Below are positions 22,250 through 31,924 of a stretch of 64,000 nucleotides of DNA, one piece after another (within the stretch, counting starts at the first letter, position 1; the number at the start of each line of letters is the position of its first letter). This DNA is from Cheiracanthium punctorium (taxonomy: Eukaryota; Arthropoda; Arachnida; Araneae; Cheiracanthiidae), in assembly GCA_038373885.1 (NCBI GenBank), contig JAWZYV010002522.1, positions 929,089 to 993,088 on the forward strand. Direction: 5' to 3'. The notes beneath the pieces are model-generated. The model was given only the letters and a program-made list of their open reading frames with translations. It did not search any database and was not told the origin of the DNA. Both the position numbers and the translations under genes were made by a program.

Positions 22250-23022
22250 AGCCGCATTCGTAAACGCCAAACGAATTGCACTCGTGCAACGAGTTTCCAT
22301 CTAAGGTGTTCGTAAAGGAAACTGGGTGCATTCAGTTTAAAAACTCGAACGTTCGTATACAAAACTGAGTGCAATTAGTTTCAAACGAAGTAAACCGAGC
22401 GCGATTTAGGTTGATTGAGTTTGTTGAGAAGATTACTTGCTGCTCGTTGTTGCTGTTTACAAATGGCGTCCGTTGTTATGGAAAAGTATGTTGTTGTGAA
22501 AAGCATTTTACGTGTGCTAAAGCTGCAAATATTATTTTTTCGAGGAGGAAATTCATGCGTACGTTAGAAAATGCTACGAAGATTCATCATTTTAAAAGGT
22601 AATAATTTTCTTCTATTTTTCATTTTAGTAAATTCAAAAATGCATTATGTGCAAATTAATGTTGAGATTGAAGTTGATTGAAACCGTTATGAGCGAAATT
22701 TGAATTTCTCTCGCTAAATACTTTTGAAAAAATGAAGTTTAAGTTGAAATTTCTAAATTTTGATCTGTGCACTTCAATGATGTCCACGCTTTCTTTTAAA
22801 AATCCTGTTGATTTTATATTGAGTATGTACTAAAAACACTTCCTCAGCAAAATTAATCCTTTTGCGAATCGTAAACAAACACGTCTCCTAGGTGACGAAA
22901 CTAAATAAACTGAAGTTGTTCGTAAAGTCAAAGGAAACTGATAACCCTGACAGCACTCAACACACGCATTCCAGTTTTCTTACGAAAACTCGTGCAACGA
23001 GTTTGTCGTTTACGAATGTAGA
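22250..23022. repeat. Further copies of the palindrome core in inverted orientation
   Basis: The core GCATTCGTAAACGCCAAACG of the palindrome recurs on the plus strand at about 22254 and on the minus strand at about 22997-23022 (CGTTTACGAATG preceded by CTCGTGCAACGAGTTT). ATCTAAGGT at about 22308 and ACCTTAGAT at about 23023 extend the inversion. The roughly 680 bp between them have no recognised protein; a short frame starts at ATG 22463 and ends 34 codons later. Confidence 0.55.
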
Positions 23023-23211
23023 CCTTAGATGCAATTCCGTAGAAGGAGGAGAGTTTTTCTCTAGGGCTGTGGCTTCTGACGTCACCCGTAGGCAAAACTA
23101 GGGATCCTAAAAAGGGGAGCTCGCGCACTCGCCATTCTGGTTCCACAGGGTTAACACGAGGTTCAATCTTGTATATGCTACGTGTATTACCAACATTTTT
23201 TTTTTACTTCT

Positions 23212-23244
23212 CAACGGATGTTTATATATTATAAACATCCGTTG
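23212..23244. repeat. Perfect 15-bp inverted repeat abutting a start codon
   Basis: CAACGGATGTTTATA and its exact complement are separated by 3 bases. The right arm ends one base before the ATG of the THAP-domain exon at 23245. It could form a stem in the 5-prime leader or be an autoregulatory binding site, but this is inference only. Confidence 0.7.
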
Positions 23245-23412
23245 ATGAATAAAATTGATTATGGAGGTTGTTCAGCTATGAATTGTTCTAATCGTTCAGG
23301 AAGCGGAAAACCAATGTTTAAATTTCCTAGAGATATGGAACGAAGAAAAAAGTGGATGGTGAACTGTAGACGTGAACAATGGAACCCGGGTCCAGAAGCT
23401 CGACATTGCAGT
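23245..23412 (+). CDS. THAP-domain protein, probable first coding exon (partial)
   Basis: The 56 encoded residues match the N-terminal part of a THAP zinc finger, a C2CH DNA-binding fold shared by THAP proteins and P-element transposases. CSAMNC at residues 9-14 provides the first two Cys, followed by FKFPRD, a KKWMVNCRR block with the invariant Trp, then W.P and the third Cys (HCS). The exon stops at a consensus donor, AGT then GTAAGT at 23413, in phase 0. The expected C-terminal HF..F part should be on the next exon, which I could not find before the transposon at 24043. The start is chosen at 23245; an in-frame upstream ATG at 23182 would add a hydrophobic, unlikely extension through the inverted repeat. 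It could belong to a host THAP gene or a P-like transposon; the remaining exons would decide. Confidence 0.55.
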
Positions 23413-24042
23413 GTAAGTAATTCAATTAAAACAATTTATTTGCTTGAATTTGTGATATGTAGTGTACAGTTCAGGCTCTAAAAAGTAGTATAATGTTGTA
23501 ATTAAGTCTTTGGAAGCTTCTAATAATGTTTAAAGTAAATGTTTATAGTACGATGTTTGGATATTGGAGATATTCTAAATGTCGCCAAACTAAGTTCCGG
23601 TTTCTGGTTTGTTTGTAACCAAAAGTACGGAACTTATAGGTTATATTCATAGATCATGAATGAAAGCAAATCATCAAATTGTATTAATTAGATAACGATA
23701 TTACTTTTATACTGCTTTTATTTTTGTTTAAAAAAAAGTGCTGTTTTTCATTTTATAAAAGTCAAGATCTTACATATTAATTATATTGAAACATTAATAA
23801 CGCCTTGCAGATAACCTTTCTTGTATTTTAATCGTTTTAAAGAATATGTTAATGAATATTAAGATGTAATTATAAAATTACTATTGTCTGTATTACTTAC
23901 TTCATTTTTATATTAGTGTATTTGTTTAATGTTGAATATAAAAGCCGTAATAAAGAATCTTAATATAACCCATTGCTCTTTGTACTTGTTTATAGGGAGT
24001 ATTCGCCTGACGTCATAATTGTAAGAGCGCCACGCAAGGGTG

Positions 24043-24842
24043 CAGGGCCGTAACCAGAGGGGGGGGGCTACGGGGGCTGATCCCTACCTAGCCGGCTTTC
24101 AGCCCCCCCCTAAGATTTTCAATTTTTTTTGTAAACTTACAAATAAATACGAAATTCTAGAAACGACTGATTTTTTACAATCGCTTTACATCATAAAAGA
24201 TACCCATTGTTTTGGGAGAATTTCTCATCACAATGGCCAGATTTTTATACATACGGCTAATTATTTTGCTGCTCTTGGCTGCATCGCTCTTGGCTATATT
24301 CTTTGATGTAGCATCGGTCTTCGGATTTTTCCGAGTACACGAAACTGCCGGTTTCCTTTTAAGTTCCTTACAATTTTATCTTTACAATTATATATTTAAA
24401 ATGAAAAATAAATGCACTTTTCAGTAAATTTTTAATTTACTGAATTTAATTGTTGTTGTTGTTTAATTGTTAACATTTTTTTATTTTACAGAGTTTATTA
24501 TTATTATTATTGGATAGCATTTAATGGATTGCAAAAGGCACAATTAACTGGTAACTACGTCTTGTGAATTATTGTTGTACAAAAAATTACTCTAACCGAC
24601 ATCCAATACTGTATTCTCTCAAAATATCATTTGAATATTTTTAATGGAGTCTCAATGAAAAAATTATTAATATAATGAATATTAAATATTTTAAAAACAC
24701 GGTGCTTTTTGAAACAAATACTCTAGAAAAAAAAAGTGCAAATTGAACCCCCCCTTTCTGCCTACTAATACTTATATTTGTTCCGCCCCCCCCAAACTAG
24801 ATTCAAATCCCTACCTAACATTTCATCCTGGTTACGGCCCTG
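24043..24842. mobile_element. hAT-like non-autonomous element, 800 bp
   Basis: The ends CAGGGCCGTAACCAG and CTGGTTACGGCCCTG are near-perfect inverted repeats. The 8-bp flanks CAAGGGTG and CAGCGGTG match at six positions. G- and C-runs lie just inside the ends. No transposase is present, and the short plus-strand frames are not supported as genes. Confidence 0.75.
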
Positions 24843-25125
24843 CAGCGGTGAAATTCGTAAGCTAGTTTTGTACAGCAAAACCGTATCAGTGCGTTCATTT
24901 TAGGTAAACAAGCGGTATATTTGAGGTTTAGCTTGACAAATAAGTTTTAATAATCTCGATGTGCGCCGAAATAAGTTGTAATAAGCGTTCTGTGCGAAAA
25001 AATAATGTATCGTATATCGGTTCTGCTCGTATAATTTTAAATAATGGATTAAAATACATTAATATTAAAATAGTGACTTAACATTTGGTGTTGGTTTTCG
25101 TCCAATAACTTTAAATAAAGGAGTA
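24843..25125. other. Non-coding spacer
   Basis: No gene or repeat is recognised between the hAT-like element and the start of the nested retrotransposon block. Confidence 0.5.
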
Positions 25126-25256
25126 TAAGGGGAACTGACGTCTGTAAATTAGGTTGTCTAAGCTGTAGCTATTACACACGTGTTACCCTTCAAATACATT
25201 TATTAAACACTTAACAATTAACTTTACAGTACTAAAACTTTACAATAAAATACCGG
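25126..25256 (-). repeat. 3-prime LTR of the minus-strand element, left piece
   Basis: From TAAGGGGAACTGACG to AATAAA this is identical to 39411 onward. The last 8 bases (AATACCGG) are the left side of the hAT junction and differ from the intact LTR (AGTACGGG). Confidence 0.9.
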
Positions 25257-25684
25257 CAGGGCCGGCCTAAGAGCAAAATTCTGTGTGTGCAAGTATGAGT
25301 TTTGGCGCCTCTTACAGTAAAAATTGATACAAGAAACCCAGTAAGAAGATGTGTGCTCTAATTGAAAGTAGTGGGAACGTAATACCTAAAAATGATATTT
25401 TGAAGGGACTAAAAATCAAAAGCTAAAACTAATATGATTTACTAAATAGTAAATATTAAAGTGGAGTATTTAGTATCTTTTTATTAATTCATTATTATTT
25501 TTTTAACAACTTCTTATAGTATTAATTATTTTACTCACTTTTTCAAACTTCAGTTAGCGTGCTGTACTGTACTTGAGTAAAGAGCAAACTCCTAACAAAT
25601 ACTTTTACTCAGTTTACTCGTATTGTTTTATGTGGTAGAAAATGACAGACACATTTTTAACTACAAAAGGTTTATTTGATTTAA

Positions 25685-25960
25685 CCCATTTATGCCTAGC
25701 GTCCCTTTTTTGGGACGGCATTTTCGCTATTAGTCGAAAACGTTATTTATTTTTCCTAGCCTTTATTCATGAGTATTGAGCCTCAACTCTACAAAATATT
25801 TTAACATGACCAAGTAGGATGTTGATATTTCGATTTTTATGCATAATGATTTTAAAAGAAATCATCCCTTGTTCAAGAAGTTGACATCAGAAATTTATCT
25901 ATTATTTCTGATATCAGTAAAAATCGAAGAAAGTCGCAAAAATATCCAGGCACAAATGGG
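25685..25960. mobile_element. piggyBac-like MITE, 276 bp
   Basis: The ends CCCATTTATGCCT and AGGCACAAATGGG are inverted repeats, each flanked by TTAA (25681-25684 and 25961-25964). TTAA targeting and the CCC-type start fit piggyBac. It lies between the left hAT end and the Ty3/gypsy insertion. No transposase. Confidence 0.75.
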
Positions 25961-26046
25961 TTAATACATTCAGCACATTAAAGAAAGTACGAAAACGTTC
26001 AGATATATGAACTTTGGCTTTCACTTTTCTAGAAAAGGTACATAAA

Positions 26047-26330
26047 TGTGGATAATAATTAGTTCTGCTGTGGCAACACCACTGAACGAGCTATGACTTC
26101 AACTCCCGCCAGTTGTTCCCCCCGCAAAAGAACACTCTAGACGGAGAACGAGACTGGGCAGACGTTCGATGTTAAAAGAGCAGAATAGCTCTCTTGATGT
26201 TATTTTTATTTTTATTTCTACCTCTCAATGTTTTTAAATGTTAGTGTCGTCGTTGTATTAAAGTTTCGTCTCATTAAATGTTTAAAAAGATTAACGTCTA
26301 TTTAATTTGGAGCGCTAGCTCCATCCTACA
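26047..26330 (+). repeat. 5-prime LTR of the Ty3/gypsy element
   Basis: It is identical to 31559-31842 and has the canonical TG...CA ends. An ATTAAA motif near the middle-right could serve as a polyadenylation signal. Confidence 0.95.
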
Positions 26331-26350
26331 TGGGTGCTCGCCGTTCGAAT
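26331..26350 (+). promoter_or_regulatory. Candidate primer binding site
   Basis: TGGGTGCTCGCCGTTCGAAT starts exactly at the LTR edge with TGG, as expected for pairing with a tRNA CCA end. It also contains TTCGAA as in a T-loop complement, but the spacing is about four bases shorter than a normal tRNA 3-prime end. The primer tRNA was not identified. Confidence 0.5.
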
Positions 26351-27109
26351 CCGCACATCCCCTAGATACAGTACCGGAACTAAAAAAGTTAATACTTTTC
26401 TTGTAATATTTACTGTTCTTGTGATTTATATGTCAGCGAAATTAAAAGTGATGTGCTACAGAGGATAATATTTTCATGGAATGCCGAAACAAGAACAGAA
26501 ACACAAACTGTAAGTACATTCTAATCATATTCTAATTACTTGATACATACGTTGATGCTTGTTCAAGAAAATGTCGATGATTAATGAAATGCTCATCTCA
26601 TTCAAGATATAAGAAAACTGAGGAAATATTTCAACGTTATTTTGATGCAAGAATTTTTTAATTGATGCGAAATTCTTTTTTTTGATGCGACTTTGACGTT
26701 GACTTTATTACTTCTGTTTTCTTGGCTTTCTACTTTCATTGATTTATTTGATGATTTCGACGAATAATTTGATGATTTGATGAATATTTTGATGCGTAAT
26801 TTGAAAGATTGGTAATTAGAAGTTTGGTTGAATTATATACCTTCGTTTTCTTGAACAGCAACATTTAAAGAACACGTATTTCGTATATATTTTGATTTGT
26901 TGTGAATTGAATACAGTTTTGAAACATATTATATTGTTATTCTGATGCATATTTTTGAGAACAGTCTCTATATTCTTTTAATGAGATTTAAATGCCTTAA
27001 TGTGAAGAAAATGTTTGATACTGAAATTCTATTTTAAATTCCGAAGTGTTTGAGTTTTGATCTTGGTTTTGCATATCTGTGTATAGTAACTATTTGAATA
27101 TATATAATC

Positions 27110-30100
27110 ATGTCTACTCTCAGCGATTACCCCAATATCGCAAAATCGTTAAAAATTGGTAGTACGAGTCAAATAAAGGTTTTACATCGCTTAATTTTTG
27201 GTACAGACTTCGATAGACAAAATCGCGCGAGATTACGCAAATTTACAGGTTTCCCACAGCCATTCGAGTTAGAAGAAACGAAACAAAAAGTACTTAAAGA
27301 GTTTTCACTTAAAGACCTAATTTCTATTTGCAATTTACTTCATTTAGAATTCTCAACTGACCCAGATAAGTGTGCTAACACCATTCTTATGAGTCTTAAT
27401 GATTTATCGTTATTAAAAGCAGATTCTTCCGATCTTTCGGAAAGCGAAGTCAATGATTCACATTCGGTTGACAGTTCATCTCAAACAAATAACGTCGTGG
27501 GTGAAAATAGTACTCCCTCCCCACCCACCCCTGACGCAAAAGAAGAATTTTCGGATAAGCAACAGACACAGATTCCTTTTACTGAATCAGCTCAGAATTT
27601 ATTGCCTTCAGTCGAAACTACGTGTTCCTCTTTCCAATTATTTAGTCTCAAAGACGTTGTTGATTTAATAAAACCTTTTTCGTCTCGCGATAATTATAGC
27701 ATTGAGAATTTCATATCCGACGTTGAAGAAATTTTTTACTTATACCAAATAAACAATCCAATTCACCAAATTACTTTTGTTAGAAAATGTTTGACTGGTC
27801 CCGCTCAAACTTTAATTAGGTCTATTCGTGGAATCACAAATTGGGAACAATTGAAGCACCATTTGCTAGAGGAATTTTCTGACAAAATTAACAGCATTCA
27901 GTTACATCAATTAATGAAATCTCGACATGTGAAACCGTTTGAAACCCTACAAGAATATTTCTTAGCTATGAGAGATTTGGCACACAAAGGATCTCTTGAT
28001 GATCCTTCCCTGATTGAATATGTTATAAATGGAATTCCAGATTCATCACACAATAAAATTTTCCTTTACGGTTGTAAATCCATCCCAGAATTCAAGGAAA
28101 AATTAAAGATTTATGAAAAAATCTTTAACAGTTCTCAACATTTCAGACAAAATAATCAGAAAAAATTCGATGATACCAACCTTAATGTGAAACTCGACAA
28201 TAAACGTAACCCAAATACACAACCAGTATGTTATTCTTGTGGCTTGAAGGGTCATAAAAGCAACCAATGTTTGAATAAGTCACATGTTAAACAATGCTAT
28301 GGATGTAAAAATTTTGGTCATGTTCATGCTAATTGTCCCAAAAGTTCTCGAAATTCGAAACCAAAACCTGAATCTCAAAAACCTACTCCTGATAAAACTG
28401 TAAATGTGCTATCTCCTCAAACTTCATCGAAAAATCCCATGCATGTTGACATTCAACTTGCAGGAATTCAATTGACAGCACTCTGTGACACTGGGTCACA
28501 AGCAACCCTTATTAATGAGAAAACACATCGAAGAATCGGTTCGCCACCATTGCATTCCAACACCATTCCCTTTTCAGGAATTGGCCGAAACGAAGTTCAT
28601 AGCCTCGGGTTTTTCCAGGATTCCATCGAAATTCAAAAGATTACTTTACCTGCTAAAATACATGTTCTAAAAGATGACTTGATTCCTTTTGATGTGATTA
28701 TCGGAAGCGACTTTTTGCAGCAAACCCAATTTACATTTGATAAAGACGGTATTCATTTATGCGGTACTCTTGATGATAACATTTTCGTTAATATTGCTAA
28801 TATTTCTAATGACCAAACTTTTCCATTTGATCTTTCACACATTTTGAATTCTGAAATTCGTGAGGAAGTTCAAAATATCGTTACTTCCTACAAACCCCAT
28901 AAAGTTAAAGACACTGAAATTCAGATGACTATTTTATTACAAGATGAAATACCCGTAGCAGAACGCTCTCGAAGACTCCCTTTTGCTGAACAGAAAATTG
29001 TGGAAAAACAAATTCAAGATTGGTTAAATGATGGAATTATTAAACAAAGTTGCTCTGATTATGCCTTCCCGATTGTTCTATGTAAGAAAAAAACTGGAGA
29101 TTACAGACTTTGTGTTGATTACCGCAGGCTTAATAGAAAAATGATAAAAGATAAATTTCCCTTACCACTCATAGAAGAAGCCTTAGATAAACTTGGAACA
29201 TCTCGGATTTTCACTACACTTGACCTTAAAAATGGTTTCTTTCATGTACCTATGGACCCTAACAGCACTAAATATACTTCTTTCGTAACTCATGAAGGCC
29301 AGTACGAATTTTTACGAGTTCCATTTGGATTATCCAACAGCCCTAGTGTTTTTCAACGATATGTTTATACAGTTTTTAGAGATCTCATTCGCGATAACAT
29401 TCTTATTGTTTACATGGACGATCTTCTCATACCATCTAATGACGAAGTCGAAGGCCTACAAAAATTGCGCCTAGTTCTCCAAACAGCTGCAGATTATGGC
29501 CTCGAATTGAACTTAAAAAAGTGCAAATTTTTCCAACGAAAGATAGAATTCCCTGGTTATATTATCGAAAACGGAGTAGTTAAACCGTCACTTACCAAGA
29601 CACAGGCAGTTCAAAAATTCCCACAACCTCAAAACCCTCAACAAGTTCAAAGTTTTCTTGGACTAACAAGTTACTTTAGAAAGTTTATTCCAAATTATGC
29701 GCTGATTGCTAGACCATTAAGTGACCTCCTTCGGGATAATGTAGAATTTAATTTTGGCCCTGAACAAATAGCAGCTTTTCAACACCTGAAAAACATTCTT
29801 TCACAAAACCCAGTTCTTCATGTTTTTCAACAAGGATACCCATTAGAACTCCACACTGATGCAAGCTCCTTAGGTTTTGGCGCTGTGCTCTTACAAAAAT
29901 CAGATGATGGACAGTTTCATCCTGTTCATTATTTTAGCCGTAAAACTACAGTTCGACAAGAAAAATATCACAGTTACGAACTGGAAGTTCTCGCCGTCGT
30001 TGAGGCGCTAAAGAAATTTCGCACCTACTTGCTAGGTAGTAAATTTAAAATTATCACAGATTGCGATGCTTTCCAAAAAACGATGCACAAAAAAGATCTA

Positions 30101-31429
30101 CCAGCTAAAATTGCTCGATGGGCATTGATGTTAGAGGACTTTGATTATGAAGTTTGTCATCGATCCGGTAGACAGATGAAACATGTTGACGCTTTAAGTC
30201 GTAACCCCATTCTTGTTATTACCACAAATGATATCACTCAAAAGGTGAAAAATGCCCAAGATCAAGATGAATTTATAACTCAAATTAAATCTATGCTCGA
30301 ATATACACCTTCCGATGAATATTTGGTTAAAAACGGCATTCTTTATAAACTTCATAAGGATACCGAACTTTTAGTAGTGCCACAAATGATGCAGAAAGAA
30401 ATCGTGCTAAACGCCCATTCACAAGGTCATTTTGCCTCACAAAAAACCGAATCAATTGTTTCTCGTGAATTTTACATCCCTCAACTTAAGAAATTGGTTC
30501 AAGAAATTATTTCAAATTGTATTCCTTGCATTCTCTCCTCGCGAAAATCTGGAAAACAAGAAGGATTGCTTCACCCAATTCCAAAAGGTGATGCACCTCT
30601 TGAATGTTACCATTGCGACTTTTTAGGACCTTTACCATCGACAAAAAAATGTTATAAATATATTTTTACAATAATTGATGCCTTTTCTAAATTTATATGG
30701 ATCTATCCCGTGAAGTCAACCTCTACGAAAGATGCCTTGGACAAACTATCCTTGCAACAAACTACATTTGGCAACCCTTCAAAAATCATCACAGACAAAA
30801 GTAGCGCATTCACATCTTCAGAATTTCAAAGCTACTGCCAGGAACAGTATATTGAACACATTTCAATTACGACAGGTGTACCACGTGGAAACGGTCAGGT
30901 TGAACGCATTCATGGCACAATTATCCCCGTTTTAACTAAGTTAGCTATAGATGAACCTGACAAATGGTTTAAATACGTCCCGCGATTGCAACGTATCTTA
31001 AATAGTACCACCACACGCAGTACAAAATTCACACCTTTCGAACTTTTAATTGGTGTTCAAATGAAACAACAGGAGGACCTACAGATTAAACAACTTCTTG
31101 ACGAGGAACACCAGCAAAGAATTATTGATGGCAAAGAAGCGTTACGTATCGAAGCTAAACGAAATATCCTCCGTTTACAGGAAGAAAATATACGACAGTA
31201 TAACAAACGACGTAAACCAGCCTGTAAATACAAGATCGGTGACAAAGTGGCAATACAACGAACTCAGTTTGGAACTGGACTAAAGCTGCGACCCAAGTTC
31301 TTCGGACCATATGAGATCACAAAAATCAACCCCAACGATCGTTACGAAGTTCGGAAGTTAGGACATCATGAAGGTCCCACCATAACGTCAACTGCAGCAG
31401 ATAAAATGAAACAGTGGTGCAGCAACTGA
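27110..31429 (+). CDS. Ty3/gypsy Gag-Pol polyprotein, 1439 aa, intact
   Basis: A single uninterrupted frame contains, in order, a gag region (about 1-365) and two CCHC zinc knuckles (374-387 and 396-409). An aspartic protease with DTG at 460-462 follows, then reverse transcriptase with YMDD at 768-771 and RNase H (LHTDASS, then the DALSR block). The integrase has an H..H..C..C zinc segment and a catalytic triad D1170, D1229, E1265; the last two are separated by 35 residues. The product would copy element RNA into DNA and insert it in the genome. Gag and pol share one frame with no frameshift or stop, unlike the other two LTR elements here. A C-terminal KIGDKVAIQR-type segment follows the integrase, and no envelope frame is present. 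The start at 27110 is the first ATG of the open frame, 780 bp from the LTR. Confidence 0.95.
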   Translation: MSTLSDYPNIAKSLKIGSTSQIKVLHRLIFGTDFDRQNRARLRKFTGFPQPFELEETKQKVLKEFSLKDLISICNLLHLEFSTDPDKCANTILMSLNDLSLLKADSSDLSESEVNDSHSVDSSSQTNNVVGENSTPSPPTPDAKEEFSDKQQTQIPFTESAQNLLPSVETTCSSFQLFSLKDVVDLIKPFSSRDNYSIENFISDVEEIFYLYQINNPIHQITFVRKCLTGPAQTLIRSIRGITNWEQLKHHLLEEFSDKINSIQLHQLMKSRHVKPFETLQEYFLAMRDLAHKGSLDDPSLIEYVINGIPDSSHNKIFLYGCKSIPEFKEKLKIYEKIFNSSQHFRQNNQKKFDDTNLNVKLDNKRNPNTQPVCYSCGLKGHKSNQCLNKSHVKQCYGCKNFGHVHANCPKSSRNSKPKPESQKPTPDKTVNVLSPQTSSKNPMHVDIQLAGIQLTALCDTGSQATLINEKTHRRIGSPPLHSNTIPFSGIGRNEVHSLGFFQDSIEIQKITLPAKIHVLKDDLIPFDVIIGSDFLQQTQFTFDKDGIHLCGTLDDNIFVNIANISNDQTFPFDLSHILNSEIREEVQNIVTSYKPHKVKDTEIQMTILLQDEIPVAERSRRLPFAEQKIVEKQIQDWLNDGIIKQSCSDYAFPIVLCKKKTGDYRLCVDYRRLNRKMIKDKFPLPLIEEALDKLGTSRIFTTLDLKNGFFHVPMDPNSTKYTSFVTHEGQYEFLRVPFGLSNSPSVFQRYVYTVFRDLIRDNILIVYMDDLLIPSNDEVEGLQKLRLVLQTAADYGLELNLKKCKFFQRKIEFPGYIIENGVVKPSLTKTQAVQKFPQPQNPQQVQSFLGLTSYFRKFIPNYALIARPLSDLLRDNVEFNFGPEQIAAFQHLKNILSQNPVLHVFQQGYPLELHTDASSLGFGAVLLQKSDDGQFHPVHYFSRKTTVRQEKYHSYELEVLAVVEALKKFRTYLLGSKFKIITDCDAFQKTMHKKDLPAKIARWALMLEDFDYEVCHRSGRQMKHVDALSRNPILVITTNDITQKVKNAQDQDEFITQIKSMLEYTPSDEYLVKNGILYKLHKDTELLVVPQMMQKEIVLNAHSQGHFASQKTESIVSREFYIPQLKKLVQEIISNCIPCILSSRKSGKQEGLLHPIPKGDAPLECYHCDFLGPLPSTKKCYKYIFTIIDAFSKFIWIYPVKSTSTKDALDKLSLQQTTFGNPSKIITDKSSAFTSSEFQSYCQEQYIEHISITTGVPRGNGQVERIHGTIIPVLTKLAIDEPDKWFKYVPRLQRILNSTTTRSTKFTPFELLIGVQMKQQEDLQIKQLLDEEHQQRIIDGKEALRIEAKRNILRLQEENIRQYNKRRKPACKYKIGDKVAIQRTQFGTGLKLRPKFFGPYEITKINPNDRYEVRKLGHHEGPTITSTAADKMKQWCSN

Positions 31430-31558
31430 ACACCCAATCTTATTATGCTTTGTTTTTCAACTTTACTTTCTCCCTTTTTCTGCTTGTTTTTCTTTTGTCT
31501 TTTCAGATCTTTTGCTTTTTCAACCCAGCCGCGGACGTCTGTAACCTCAGGACGGCCG
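31430..31558 (+). other. 3-prime untranslated segment of the Ty3/gypsy element
   Basis: This 129-bp segment is pyrimidine-rich (CTTTTGTCTTTTCAG-like) and lacks a clear purine tract immediately before the LTR; the last bases are CAGGACGGCCG. An ordinary polypurine primer site is therefore not obvious. Confidence 0.6.
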
Positions 31559-31842
31559 TGTGGATAATAATTAGTTCTGCTGTGGCAACACCACTGAACG
31601 AGCTATGACTTCAACTCCCGCCAGTTGTTCCCCCCGCAAAAGAACACTCTAGACGGAGAACGAGACTGGGCAGACGTTCGATGTTAAAAGAGCAGAATAG
31701 CTCTCTTGATGTTATTTTTATTTTTATTTCTACCTCTCAATGTTTTTAAATGTTAGTGTCGTCGTTGTATTAAAGTTTCGTCTCATTAAATGTTTAAAAA
31801 GATTAACGTCTATTTAATTTGGAGCGCTAGCTCCATCCTACA
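31559..31842 (+). repeat. 3-prime LTR of the Ty3/gypsy element
   Basis: It is identical by eye to 26047-26330 and is followed by the TAAA duplication. Confidence 0.95.
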
Positions 31843-31924
31843 TAAATATAATTATAAATGGTAGTAGTAGTGTGAAAAAAAAATTACTACGGAAAATTGA
31901 TTAAAATAATATATTATACTTCTT

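Larger units (their letters stand above)
26047..31842 (+). mobile_element. Complete young Ty3/gypsy retrotransposon, 5796 bp
   Basis: Two 284-bp LTRs (26047-26330 and 31559-31842), identical base for base by eye, begin TGTGG and end CTACA. A 4-bp target duplication TAAA flanks the element (26043-26046, 31843-31846). The interior is one unbroken gag-pol frame (27110-31429). Everything visible suggests a recent and potentially autonomous insertion. Its insertion site lies just beyond the 3-prime end of the hAT transposase frame. Confidence 0.95.

Noticed and set aside
21777..22374. Several overlapping frames on both strands
   Set aside because: They are mirror images created by the palindrome.
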